Positions 10,480-21,363 are shown, counted from the first letter of the stretch. The stretch is DNA of 21,399 nt from Saccoglossus kowalevskii (GCF_000003605.2 NW_003142809.1:254712-276110); one strand, 5' to 3'. Notes: generated by a model from the letters alone, not told the origin. Made by a program: numbers and translations.

Positions 10480-10780
10480 ATTGTTCCAATGGACAGGTGT
10501 ATTATATATCAACATTGTCCTAACCTCCGTGAGAACAGCTTTCCTAATTGGCTGATTTTAAAACTTGTTAGTTGTTAAATCCAATGGGCAGCCGTAGTAC
10601 ATGATGTGGTAGTTACTACTTTACCAAATAAGAAAAGCACAGCATTCCTAATTCGTTGATGTTAAGCTTTGTTTGCTATGAAATGCAATGGGCAGCCTTG
10701 TTACGTGTCATGGTCAATATTACATTACCATACAAGAAAAGCAACAGCATTCCTAATTCGTTGATGTTAATCTCTTATAA
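10480..10780. repeat. Tandem repeat of about 105 bp, roughly three units
   Basis: TTCCTAATTGGCTGATTTTA at 10541 recurs as TTCCTAATTCGTTGATGTTA at 10644 and 10750. Between anchors the units share CCAATGGGCAGCC, a GTGTCATGGT-like block and TACCATACAAGAAAAGCA. A more diverged half-unit with TTCCAATGGACAGG precedes the first anchor. Periods are about 103 and 106. It lies within the inferred 3' UTR. Confidence 0.75.
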
Positions 10781-11368
10781 TAGTTACTTTATTTTAGATT
10801 GTTTGCCCTCAAAAACTTGTTACAATATTAACATAAGGATTTTCATTTTATACACTGAATTTGTTTTGTGAATTATCAGATTTTAGTTTCAACAAACTGG
10901 ATAAATACCTTGATTCTATCCCTTACATGTGGTACAGTTGTGTGTGGCTTGTACACAAGTCACTGTCTTTGCTGCATGTTGTGTTTCATTCCTTTGTACT
11001 TTGTAGTATCTATTAGCAACTTTTGATGTAAGCACCCCTCACATTCAGAGTGCTACAATTTTGGCCACCAAGGTCTTGTGTGTATGCAACCACAAACTGT
11101 CAGCACTACACAGTAGCTACTGTCATCTGATGTTACAAGCACTGTAGAAAAAAGGCCAAGCCGAGTGCTGTGAGCAGGAAATAGTTCCTATTTACTCTGT
11201 TGCATGTTTTCTGGATTTGTCTTTTGGTTTTTCGGTGATCTCTCAATCCTAAAGTCAGTGCCAATACACATCTAGTTCTCCGCTATCAGTATCCTGTAAA
11301 CAAACCCGCTTGAATTTCGGGAGAGATCTCGTGCTCCTGAGTCTAGGAAAGCAGTGACATTGTAGACG

Positions 11369-11424
11369 TTTAACCCTGCCAGCCCTATGTACTTTTACAT
11401 TGGCTTGACCAGATAAGGGTTAAA
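11369..11424. repeat. Small inverted repeat (56 bp)
   Basis: TTTAACCCT at 11369-11377 is the exact inverted copy of AGGGTTAAA at 11416-11424, separated by 38 bp. It could be a hairpin in the 3' UTR or the remnant of a tiny fold-back element. Confidence 0.5.
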
Positions 11425-11947
11425 AGTGTGAGTCGCGGAGATTTATGTGAAATGCTGTCTTCACGAATGTCATCAAATCAGAAAATTTGTATCAGTGCAA
11501 ATGAAACAGTTTGAGGTTATCTTCTTAGCATTCAGTGTAGTGTCGATATTTACCCCAGTACACCATAGATTTTTATCAAACATTACTATGTACCATGTAT
11601 GTCAATAACCCGGTGTACCAATTTTCCTGTTCTCGTGTTTCTGTGGAGATTTTTAAATGATCATATCAAAATTACTTCCTTGTGCTGATTGAGTCAGGAC
11701 TTTTTAAATTCATAAACCTAGTAAGGGTGCATCTTTGTATTTTTTATGGACCAGCGCCGGCATTTTATATTTTGCAACAATTTATTTTAGTATTCAAGAT
11801 TCTGTTTACAGAATTGTAAAGAGATGACATTCAGTTAGTGTCTATATGAAATTGGTTTTATAGTCTAGATCAAGCCACTTGTACTTTCCATCCATTGGTT
11901 TCTAGCCTCCAACCAGTATTAGTACAGTCTGTGAAATAAGCTCTTTT

Positions 11948-12108
11948 AACCCTTTGAATCCCAAAGTTGGCTTTTGTCACCTTTCAAAAATTATAATCAA
12001 GAATTTTAACAAAAAGAAAATTATGTTCATTTGGTTCAAAATTAACAAAAAAACATCTAAAAATGTTGCATAAAATTTTTTGGGAAAAACCCTGGCATTC
12101 AAAGGGCT
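11948..12108. repeat. Fold-back/MITE-like element with CCCTTTGAAT arms
   Basis: AACCCTTTGAATCCCA (11948-11963) and TGGCATTCAAAGGGCT (12093-12108) are inverted copies with 14 of 16 positions matching. They enclose an AT-rich core. Its size and terminal inversion resemble a short MITE. With only one copy in the window, family status is uncertain. Confidence 0.5.
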
Positions 12109-12511
12109 GAATATCTACAAACTGCTCATTTTTTCCCAAATTTGATCAACACAGAACATTTATATTATAACAACTTTACCAATCATGTTAAAATTAGTGA
12201 AATGAACAAATAGGTCAAGTTTAAGCAGCTTGGCTGATTAGATCAGGATTCATAGATGACCTACAAGTTGGTGCACTTGTTCTAACATTAGCCAGAGAAA
12301 GTAGGACAATACCAAAGAATTACATCTTTTATCATAAAGCTAATGAATGAGAATACATTTTTTATGTGTCAACATATTTATTTTTAACAAAGTTTTGTAC
12401 ATTTACAAAAAATTATGCATTGTTTAATATTTAAGTTTTTTTTATATAAGTTATAAAAGATTTGTTTTGTACATATTTTGCACAATTGTTAAATATTTGT
12501 GATATCTTTGA

Positions 12512-12517
12512 AATAAA
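12512..12517 (+). terminator. Poly(A) signal for the stathmin-like gene
   Basis: Canonical AATAAA in the context TTTGAAATAAAGCTTTCAAT. It follows a T-rich, TGTA-rich stretch typical of the end of an animal 3' UTR. It is the first AATAAA I found on this strand downstream of the stop codon. Confidence 0.55.
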
Positions 12518-12637
12518 GCTTTCAATGTTCTATGGACCTGAATGGTACGCTAATCATATTAGTCCCCTATGTACATGATTGTATCTTTAAAGCATCAGTC
12601 TTTGTGCTTTAGAATTTACTGTAAGCAATGTGGTGTA

Positions 12638-12812
12638 TACTGTAAAATACTTTATTTTAGCTGGAATTAATTTTTGCTGAAAAGACTTTGGGTGTTTTTT
12701 TTATGGAATTTATTTATGAGTTGAATGTAAAATATAGCTTGATTTTATATTCACTGAATCATTCCTTCAGCGAAAAATTAATTCCAAGCAAAAATAAAAG
12801 TATTTTACAGTA
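12638..12812. mobile_element. MITE family A, copy 2 (reverse orientation, shorter)
   Basis: It starts TACTGTAAAATACTTTATTT and ends AAAAGTATTTTACAGTA, giving nearly perfect terminal inverted repeats. At 175 bp it is shorter than the other two copies. Its interior (CTTTGGGTGTTTT, GGAATTTATTTATGAGTT) matches the reverse complement of the interiors at 2109 and 19393. It sits between the convergent stathmin-like and GPATCH3 genes. TA flanks are present. Confidence 0.85.
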
Positions 12813-13065
12813 CATCATTTGTGACGAATGATAACAAAACATTGCAATGACCATTTCAGAGAGGTTAATTCACTGACAATCCAGTTTGATTTCTGCCCCT
12901 TCTCAAATTGTTGAATTACTTAAGCTCCAAACAATACATACACGCATGCCCAGTCTGATTAAAATCTAACAAGGCCTCATTGATTTTATCATACAAGTGA
13001 AATACGTTTGCCTCTTCATGACTTTTACAGACCACTTAGCAGCACATTTTTTTTTTAAGTTGCGT

Positions 13066-13071
13066 TTTAAT
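13066..13071 (-). terminator. Possible poly(A) signal of GPATCH3
   Basis: On the minus strand this reads ATTAAA, the most common variant signal, about 175 nt after the GPATCH3 stop codon. No AATAAA occurs on that strand between the stop and the MITE at 12812, where several appear. Either could be used. Confidence 0.3.
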
Positions 13072-13243
13072 CCTTGTGAACACTATTTACATGCAGATGT
13101 AGTTGGGGATGTCTACATTGACAATGGTACTTCTAAATTGACTCCTGCTTTTCTGGAACTTCTGTTCAGACAGATCTCACAAATCTGGGGTCTTGTTAAT
13201 ATGGTTTGAAGTTCACTTTTCAAAAAAGAATTAAAATAGGGCA

Positions 13244-16200
13244 TCAACTAGAGTCATCATCATGACCTTTGCAGAACTTGACATCTGGTCGGTATTTAAG
13301 CGTCCATGGATGCTGTGATCTAAGCAGCGTATCTGGTTGGTCGGTTTCTAAAGGATTATCATAGATGGTCGTAATAATCCCATCCTCGGCTCGTCGTTTC
13401 TTTGTTTTCTTGACATTTCTATTGATTTTCTCGCCATAGTAACTACCAAATAAAATAAGAAATTATTGTGAAGTATAAAAACAGATTTTTATTGAAAATA
13501 GCAGTCGCAATCTCATTTGAGTACTGCACTTTCTTGGTTTTATGAGTTACCGGTAGGAATTATTTCAAAATTTGCAACTTCTTACCCTAGTCCTTTCCTT
13601 TCACGAGGGTGTTGTCCATCATTCTCCAATGCTGCCGTTATACCACTGACACTAGCGCCCAGGCCTTCACCGTCCTTCCACCCTTGTTGTACCAGAATCT
13701 TTCGACCAATACCCTGAATTAAAATAGATGCATGTAGGCAGAATAAAATATGAGCTTGCGATATCCTGGTATTCATATATAGATTACAAGACGTGTCTAA
13801 AGGGCAATAGTATTGAAGAAAAACTATCAAAGTTGCGCGTAAAAAATATGCAGCAAACTGACTCAGAATTGAAATTATGAAATTGAACCCATTTTTGATA
13901 TCGGTCCTATGTGACTCGTAGAATGCATGTAAAAGACATTGTTTACACAAGATTAGAATGCTTGCTGCACAATGACAATCAGCTGTTTCAATTTTAAGTA
14001 ACTTTGCCAAAATTAAATCAGAAAGTTTGCTAGTTATCGAACGCAGAAATTAAAAGTTGTTTATTGTCTTCACTACAATAATGCATACCATCATGCATTG
14101 CTGCGTCACGAGTTCGCTAAACACAGTTTTCCTAGGAATTATGTAATGTTCAATGGTCGCAGTGGTAACACAAGTAAAAAATGTTTTATGAATATCAAAA
14201 AGAAGGGATCTATTGGTATCTCGGACTAATTTTAATGTGAAATGCTTTGAATATGAATTAGTTACATAGTTCATCTTAGATCAGAGAATCCCTGTGTATG
14301 ATCTGGTGGCTTGACAACCCTTTAAGATGCTAAAAACATGATCACAGTAGAATAAATGGAAGATGTTTGATTATTGGCAAGGCTATTATGCAAACACCGT
14401 AGATATTGCATTTATTGTGGTACACATATTACTTGATATGTTGTACAATTTTAAAGTGAAGAAATATCTTGTGATGTTGATAGGGCTTTGAAATATCTTG
14501 ACTGTACCTTGGTGTGTTTTTCAAATTTTCCAATTTTATCGGCATCATCTGGTATTCCATCTCTTCGTCTTTGTTCTAATCTCATCTGCACATAATCTCT
14601 GGCATCTTTGTCACCACCATCTGAAAACATTTTCACAAAATTATAAAAATAGTTGATGAAATAATACTTAACATGAATTTCTAGCAAAATTGCTCAAAAA
14701 TTGCCATTTTTGTAGTTTTTCTCCAAAAAAGTATGTCATACTGGGGACCAAATGATGAGTTTAGGGGTTTTGTACTCCATTATGAAGCACTTTTGAAAAA
14801 AAAAAAAAATTGCATGGGAATGCATTCGAAATGACCTTGAATCTGAAGATCCTTATTCTTTTTCAAGATTGGACTTGAACATGTGCCAAAACGTCTTGAC
14901 TATTCACAGTCCAGGAAGTTTTTGTTACTGGTACGTGTGGTTGTCGCATACAACATTATTTATCATGGTACATACCCAAGTCATAGTAAACACTCATATC
15001 AACATCCCAGTCATCAGCAGTCTGCTCATCAAAATCTGGAACAAAGAACACATAAAACACACATTGTTATTGGACAATTTCAATACACATCTCATCAATG
15101 GACCACTCAGAATGTACGTATGTATGAAAACAACACATTTATCATACCGCCTTCTTGTTGTTTCCAGTAATACGCGTCGGTATAAAATACGAGTCCAGGT
15201 CCTCCTTTCTCCCATTTCAGTTCAATCTCGTCTTCATAAAGTCTTTCCTTTGTTCGGTCCTGCTCTGTGACGTCATTATGCAAGGCTTCGTGTCTCTCCC
15301 AGTCCTCACATGTATCATCATCCTTAAAGGAAACACAGTTTAAACGTAAAGCGGAGCCTTGTATCTTTCTCTGATATATACCGATAATCTCACATTATCT
15401 GATATCAACCACATGCTGTTGTACATTCGCCGTTGATACATTCAATCAATGTAGATAGTTAGCAATGGTCGCTGCGTAATAAGAACGAATACATACATGA
15501 ATACATCAGACTAAAAAAAGCCATACATGGATCACCATTAGTAGGGGTTTCCTAACTGCAGGCTAATTAGCTAATCATGTCAACAAGGACTAACTAGCTG
15601 TCTGTCTACTTTTCTAAATACTGTGTTTGAATGATTACAATTCAGACACTTGCTACTGTAAAATTACTAATTTTCACTGGGTTTAAATTTCGCTGATTTA
15701 CCATTCAGGCATATTCAGTGGATTTTAAATTCATGGTTTTATCATTTAGATAATGTGTTCTATACTAAATTTTACATTTTCACTGGGTTTTAATTAAGCG
15801 CATTTTCCAGTCAGCGAAATAAGCAAAATTAAAACCCAGTGATCCTTTTACAGTATTGTGATTGAGCCTTGTAATAAAAATCTCAGGGAAACCCTGCAAT
15901 AGCTCACAATTTATATAATGTGTCATTGTACTAAAGTTGTTTTATTAATGGATGCACATATACATGTATATTTATTAAAGAGCAGTGGTTGCCATGCTAT
16001 GCATACCAAGCTTTAACTAGGTAATTGATTGAAATGAAGTGGTAATGGAGTAGTGCACGTCGCACCCAGGCCAAAACTCACACTTGTGATGTATGTTAGA
16101 AGTGTGCAGTGGATTTGGGGGAAATTCAATGTCCATCAAACACAAATGTTGCACATGCATGGCGCGATGACCACCATCATTTAATTAAATACCAACAACC

Positions 16201-18915
16201 AGTCACAGTGCACATGTAAAATGTAAACAAGTGAATCGTGCTATACACCTCTTCAATCTCAACATATGGTAAGACACAATTTCGTTAACATACCTACATT
16301 GAAAAATTTAACTGAAATACTGAAAAAATTATAATTTTAAACAATATGTACTGGTACATTACCTGGTCAGATTCAGACAATTCCTGTTCTTGATCATCAG
16401 CCAAATCATCTATTTCTGAATTTACTTTATTTAAATTTCTTTTGTCAGACACTAAACCCTCCTCTTTAATTGTTCTGCTAACGCCTATATCCCCAGTATT
16501 CTGTGTTTCCAGGAATATAATTTCTTCTCCGGAACCGGTTAGCACAGTTTCTTCTTGCTCATTGTTTGAAAATCTCTTACTATTTGGATAATTGAATGGT
16601 ACATTCCCGTATCGTCTGTTGGATCGTGTCTTAGGAAATGATAAACCAAGTTTTTTTATCATAGATGGTGGCATCCTGCAAGCACGGATGAGATCCAGGA
16701 AGTACTTAGTAGGTGTACCCACATTTCCATTCGGCATTATAGCTGGTGGCTTTAACTCAATCAGATTAGAGAGGTCATTTTCAGTAAATGTCTCCCTCTC
16801 AGATGGAATTGTTTTCTCTTCTTTTCGTGTTTTATATTGTGAAGTGGAAGAATCTGTGAATAAAACATAAAATCAGATAATTTTCTTGTACTATGTAGAA
16901 AAGACTAAATTTATGCAGAAGTACTGTAAAATGACTAATATTCACTGGGTTTAAATTTTGCTGATTTACCATTCTAGGCATATTCAGTGGGTTTTAAATT
17001 CATGGTTTTATCATTTAGATACATTGTAATGTGTTCTATGACAAATTTCACATATTCACTGGGTTTTAATTTAGCGCATTTTCCAGTCAGGGAAATAAGT
17101 TAACCCAGTGAATAATTAACCTCTTTACAGTAGTGGAAGTGGAAGATTGACAGTACCAGTTCTGTGTGACCATCTTCCTATCATAATGACATTATGGTAA
17201 TTTAAATTAATATGCTAGCATAACACCTAACAGGCAAAGTCAAACACATACACTACATGAATCCAATTTGGGGTCCCCCAAGGTCGCATGTTTGGGAATC
17301 TTGGCTAGTGGTTTTAACCCCCCCCCCCCCTCTCACTGAGTCTGTGGCACACTCACCCAGAGTAAAGAGTCACCTCCTTGTTGGAGTTTAACTAAGGTTC
17401 AACACCAGATAGGATTTGAACTTGAATCATGAGTCCACTACACTCTGTGATCATCCCATCACAATAAGTTATTATTTGTTACACACAGTGACATTGTTGT
17501 TTTGTGGAGCAAGATGCAGATATATTGTTCCTGGCTGCAGTTCAATATGGTTATGTTGTAAGCACAAGTTAACCATTGGAAACTCTGGGATGGGAGATGG
17601 TAGGAAGTTTTCATCCTGCAATTAGTATTGATCTAGTATTATTTCATGTACCGTATAAAAAATCTAGTTTTGTTATACACACTGTGACTATGCAACTATT
17701 CAAGTGACTTGTACGACTTAGAAGCAACCAATCAGCTCTGGTGTTTTAAACCCCCAGGCCTGTAGTGCATTACCACACTAGTTCATTGTGTTCATTGACA
17801 TGGTAGCGTACTCCTTACAGTGTTCATTGACATGGTAGCGTACTCCTTACAGTGTTCATACAAGTTGACGATTGAATAGAGCATGGTTTGAATAACTAAA
17901 TGGTCAGACACACTCTTTTTTTTACTATACATAGAAAAGGGTTTAGCATAGCATTACATCATTTCTTTTCCTGGTATTGTTCGCTAAAGATAGCCTTTGC
18001 TTACTCCTTTCATTCATTTTAAAGTGTATTTTCGGTACATGTGAACACTGCACCATTCTCAAAGACAGAGCTAAGTTACGATTCTCCAAACATTACCAGG
18101 ACCAATCACAAACAAGAATAGACAATGAATTTTCGGATTAACACCTCTGTTTTCCCATGCTAACCAACTTTCCCCCACGCTAACGAAAACATCTTTTGTC
18201 TTCTACTGACCTGTTTAGGTCTGTCTTTGCGAATTGCAGTGCAAATAGTAAATCATTTTAGTTATTTTCACCAGCACTGCGATGTGAATTGTGGATCTAT
18301 TTTTGTTATATACCGGTAAATGACTGCTTCACAAATAACAGGTGCATTTCTGCTATTCACACTGCTGCAGTAGGAAAAGTGGATCTGTTTTTTTATACGC
18401 ACCATTGCGGTGCGAATACCCATACTGTCTACCTTTTCTTTAACTCCCTCCTCCACAGATTATCTAATGGCAAACCTCTTTATTTCAAAATGTAGTACCT
18501 TGTTGTTCCTACCTTGTTTGTTTACTTTAACTCTTGTAATCCTGCACCGTGAAGCCATCAAAGAACCGTCTTTCCCAATCCACCGTTTTCCGTTATACAT
18601 TTTAATTAATTTATCGGCATTATGACTGGAAAGCTTGACAACACAACACAACGTATTATCACTGTTTTTTGGATCTCTTTTCAATGAAGACGTCGATGTT
18701 ACGTCTATCTCGTTTTGGACATTACCGTCGGAAGAGTTATCCCTGTGACTTCGCGATTTAACTTCTGGGCGGTGTCTAAAATGAAAACAGTTGAAGCCTC
18801 CAGATTCTATGAATTGTGAAAAATAGTTTCTCAAGTCAGCAGAATGGAAGTTGCCGGGAATATTACCAATCATACACAGAACAACAACAGTTCGACCATC
18901 GCTTGTCGCAGCCAT
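13244..18915 (-). CDS. GPATCH3: G-patch domain-containing protein 3, seven coding exons
   Basis: Coding exons on the minus strand are 18915-18513, 16853-16363, 15322-15148, 15035-14976, 14620-14508, 13713-13586 and 13442-13244. They total 1569 nt and encode 522 aa (human is about 525). Every junction is GT-AG and in phase. The N-terminal block has SADLRNYFSQF (25-35) and FNCFHFRHRPE (41-51), possibly an RRM-like fold, then CCVVKLSS (90-97) and IKMYNGKRWIG (104-114). A conserved middle block has MPNGNVGTP (174-182) and RRYGNVPFNYP (214-224). An acidic stretch follows (about 280-303), then DWERH and IELKWEKGGPGLVFYTDAYY, with DGGDKDARDYVQMRLEQRRR before the G-patch. The G-patch is 415-460: GIGRKILVQQGWKDGEGLG, then KGLGYYG. 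G-patches bind DEAH-box RNA helicases. Human GPATCH3 is reported to dampen RIG-I/MAVS signalling. The tail is basic (KKTKKRR), then TTIYDNPLETDQPDTLL. Confidence 0.96.
15654..15855. mobile_element. MITE family B, copy 2 (GPATCH3 intron 2)
   Basis: It begins TACTGTAAAATTACTAATTT and ends GATCCTTTTACAGTA, about 202 bp. The interior TTCACTGGGTTTAAATTTCGC pairs with AAATTAAAACCCAGTGA. It is in the same orientation as the copy at 16922 and opposite to the copy at 8774. It lies wholly within the intron 15323-16362. Confidence 0.87.
16922..17132. mobile_element. MITE family B, copy 3 (GPATCH3 intron 1)
   Basis: It begins TACTGTAAAATGACTAATAT and ends TTAACCTCTTTACAGTA, about 211 bp, flanked by TA. 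The interior (CATGGTTTTATCATTTAGAT and GTGTTCTATG) closely matches the copy at 15654. Only 70 bp separate its left end from GPATCH3 exon 2. Confidence 0.87.
17312..17465 (-). mobile_element. Possible degenerate tRNA-related SINE with homopolymer end
   Basis: The minus strand has AGTTCAAATCC (17422-17412), a good B-box match. It is preceded by GAGTGTAGTGGACTC (17445-17431), which resembles a tRNA D-arm but only 23 nt upstream, so the head looks shortened. A GGTGACTCTTTACTCTGGGT stretch follows, ending in a run of 13 C on the plus strand (17318-17330). It could equally be chance similarity or another repeat class. It lies in GPATCH3 intron 1. Confidence 0.25.
17789..17852. repeat. Perfect 32-bp tandem duplication
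   Basis: Two identical units start TGTTCATTGACATGGTAGCG and end TACTCCTTACAG, at 17789-17820 and 17821-17852. A partial TGTTCAT follows. The absence of differences suggests a recent duplication. The sequence is unrelated to the 32-bp array at the left end. It is in GPATCH3 intron 1. Confidence 0.9.
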
Positions 18916-18970
18916 CTTCAGATCATGTAGTGCGCCATCAACGGTAGTAATATATTTAACGCATATCTCC
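18902..18970 (-). promoter_or_regulatory. GPATCH3 start region with a YY1/TISU-like element
   Basis: The start codon lies in GAAGATGGCTGCG on the minus strand. This is one base away from the TISU/YY1 consensus (SAASATGGCGGC), an element that marks genes with very short 5' UTRs. A second GATGGCGCAC run lies a few tens of bases upstream. No TATA box is evident. The exact transcription start is not visible. Confidence 0.35.
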
Positions 18971-19392
18971 CATGGGGGCGATATTTCATGTTCTTGTGAT
19001 CTTATTAGTGTATTCGAGGTTAGTATTCAGCACACAGATATTACCTGAATAACATGGTTTTTCTACATTACGATACGACATCATTTGGTATGGACCCTGT
19101 GAGAGTACACTATCGAAACAGGTTCTGATTGTCATCATAATGAAATGAATTCTATTGTATGTTTTCGAGTTTGCTAATTCTACTGCTAAACGGGTAGAAA
19201 ATGCTTAGTATTTATGTGTATGAATGATTTACATGCTAAATTGCGTATTAAGTATAAAGCGGGAGGGTCGTCATCTGCGCACGCGCGGGAATTGAGCCCC
19301 AAGCGACGATAACAACACACGCTAAAAACGCAAAGGCTCATGGGTAGACGCTTGTTTGTAAACAATGAGCGAATGTTTGAGAAATAATTAAA
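18916..19392. other. Upstream flank of GPATCH3, no gene seen
   Basis: Intergenic sequence with a short GC-richer patch near 19257-19305 (GCGCACGCGCGGGAATTGAG). That patch could belong to a promoter on either strand. No coding exon is supported. Confidence 0.4.
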
Positions 19393-19603
19393 TACTGTAA
19401 AATACTTTATTTTCGCTTGGAATTTATTTTCGCTATTTTCGCTGAAAGGATGATTCCGTGAAAATAAAATCCAGCTAATATACTTTTTTTCCTATATTTC
19501 ACATTAAACTCATCAAAAATCAGTGAAAATAAATTCCATACAAAACGCCCAAAAAACCTTTTCAGCGAAATTAATTCCAGCGAAAATAAAGTATTCCACA
19601 GTA
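19393..19603. mobile_element. MITE family A, copy 3
   Basis: It begins TACTGTAAAATACTTTATTT followed by TCGCTTGG, and ends AAAATAAAGTATTCCACAG then TA, about 211 bp. It is in the same orientation as copy 1 and very similar to it, including the CTATATTTCACATTAAACTC and AAAATCAGTGAAAATAAATT blocks. TA flanks each end. It sits about 480 bp upstream of GPATCH3. Confidence 0.88.
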
Positions 19604-19927
19604 GTTGGCTACAAACACTAAGATTGTTATTGGTACATTTAGATGCTCTTCTACGAAATTAGATATACACAGATTGACGACCGCTAGCAGCACATTCACA
19701 TTCACTCCCGGTGATGGATGAACTGAAATATTGACTCAAGCATATTGCAATATCCCAAGTTTGCATAAATTACATTGAATACATTTTTTCGACAATTGAA
19801 TCATAAAAATTAGTTTCTACATCTCTTCTCGCCACATTAGTAATTTACGTCATGTCCTCGCTTCGTGTACTTGTTGTCCAGGATGTGAGTGAGCGCCCTT
19901 TAAACATAGTGACACAAATATTGCTAC

Positions 19928-19954
19928 AATCAAATCAAATCAAATCAAATCAAA
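19928..19954. repeat. (CAAAT)n microsatellite
   Basis: About five perfect copies of the pentanucleotide AATCA/CAAAT in a row. It is short and likely polymorphic in length. Confidence 0.9.
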
Positions 19955-21144
19955 GGGTCACCATGGAATATCAGAGAATTGTTCCTATAAAGAATCAAGA
20001 TAATGATAACGAAAGTGCCAGGGACAATGTAAATATATTTCAAAAAATGTCCTGCTTTGGTGTGATGCCAAAAAACTATCCATAAATAAAAAAAAAAACG
20101 AACTATATAGTTTTTACATATGGAAATTTGTGCTTACAACTCTTTCTAGGGGATTTGGATTATAACACGATCTAAATCCAACGTTAAGCCTATAAACGTT
20201 CCATTGTTTTTAGTGCCGAACCCCAATGTTAAGTACAACAACAAATATTTCGTTGGTGTTTGTGAGTTCTTGTGTGATTGGTCAATGCATGGACAGCTCT
20301 TCCACTTCCGTGTTTTACTCCCTAGCAAGCAAAACTGACCTAATGTGGCGGGCTCAATTAGAATCAGTGGAGGATGTGTCCAGGAAGTCAGGGTAGTTTC
20401 ATTTGTTGGTGTTAATGAATAAACATCTTACTTGGTCCAGTAATTAGAAAAAAAGTAGTTCGTTTTCTTTTTATTTATGTTGGTTGCCGGTGTTTCCGTG
20501 GTGTCAGCAACTTAAGCGTGATATCAGTTACGGTCATAAAATAATATCAATAATTTTTTCATAAATTAATAAACCCGAGTTTCCAGTTATTGTATTTCAT
20601 CGAAAGAATATAATTGCAATATTTGAAGTTTTAGTCAAAACATTATTTTTCAAAATAAAATTATACCACATGGTAATATCAAGATACAATCGCAAACAAA
20701 AAATCCACATTGTATCTTTTTGATAAAAAAGTCACATTTTCAATAAAAAAATAGAAGCATTGTCATATTTTGTTTGGCTCTGGTTGTGGTGTATTTTTTT
20801 AATCTGCAGTCATCGGTTCATGGCTGCGGTGCTCACGCCTAAACTACTAGTAAATTAGGGGCGTGTAACTTCATAAACCGGCGACCTTGTCCTCAAACTG
20901 ACCCAAGCCTCGAGACAAACATTAGTTATAAATGGAACGCAAGTCTAGTAAATGTTTTCTGACAACAAGGGACGGTGATTTTACAGGATACAGACTATTG
21001 TTTGCAGCTCAATAAAAAATATTTATCGTGAGTGATAGTACTTTGATCTTGATGGCTAATTTTCATTACAATAAAGTTATGGTGCGTCCGTTTTTAGTTA
21101 TACAATCTTCTGGTAAGAATAACAACTTGAATAAGCACAACTAA

Positions 21145-21152
21145 TCACGTGA
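21145..21152. promoter_or_regulatory. Palindromic E-box TCACGTGA
   Basis: TCACGTGA is the CLEAR/USF/MITF-type E-box. It lies about 100 bp upstream of a CpG-rich stretch (GTCGTCGCGCAGCGCGTGC, 21264-21282). A promoter for a gene to the right is a reasonable guess, but a single 8-mer is weak evidence. Confidence 0.25.
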
Positions 21153-21337
21153 CTAGAAGTCTTCCCGTACAGTGGCTGTGCAATCCCCACTTGCATATTA
21201 CATCTTGTGACGCAGCCTCAATCTCGGTACAGACACCAAGATTGTGAAATTAAAGGGCGGTGGTCGTCGCGCAGCGCGTGCTCGAATATCATGTAAACAA
21301 ACAACATATTTTACAGGCGCTGTAAACGTCGCTACGT

Positions 21338-21363
21338 AGTCCCTCTATAGACATAGAGGGACT
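21338..21363. repeat. Perfect 11-bp inverted repeat (hairpin)
   Basis: AGTCCCTCTAT (21338-21348) and ATAGAGGGACT (21353-21363) are exact inverted copies with a 4-base AGAC loop. As RNA it would form a compact stem-loop. It may be a 5' UTR hairpin or a protein-binding palindrome. Confidence 0.7.

Larger units (their letters stand above)
9874..12540 (+). other. Long 3' UTR of the stathmin-like gene
   Basis: From the TAG at 9871-9873 I find no AATAAA on the plus strand until 12512, followed by TTCAATGTTC about 10-20 nt later. This points to a 3' UTR of about 2.6 kb. It contains the roughly 105-bp repeat array at 10480-10780, a fold-back at 11369-11424 and a larger one at 11948-12108. A Pumilio-type UGUANAUA site (TGTACATA) lies at 12468-12475. 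A shorter transcript using variant signals is possible. No other gene is supported in this stretch. Confidence 0.5.

Noticed and set aside
12997-13209. 70-aa plus-strand frame near the GPATCH3 3' end
   Set aside because: No similarity and no splice context. It lies in the GPATCH3 3' UTR between convergent genes.
14869-15270. 133-aa plus-strand open frame
   Set aside because: It overlaps GPATCH3 exons 3 and 4 on the other strand and has no recognisable similarity.
18460-18512. Extension of GPATCH3 exon 1 to the next donor AACAAG/GTACTA
   Set aside because: Only the CAAG/GTAGGA donor at 18513 gives phase 1, which exon 2 needs. The later one would shift the frame.
19852-20085. 77-aa plus-strand frame upstream of GPATCH3
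   Set aside because: It passes through the (CAAAT)n microsatellite, shows no known motif, and lacks splice or promoter support.
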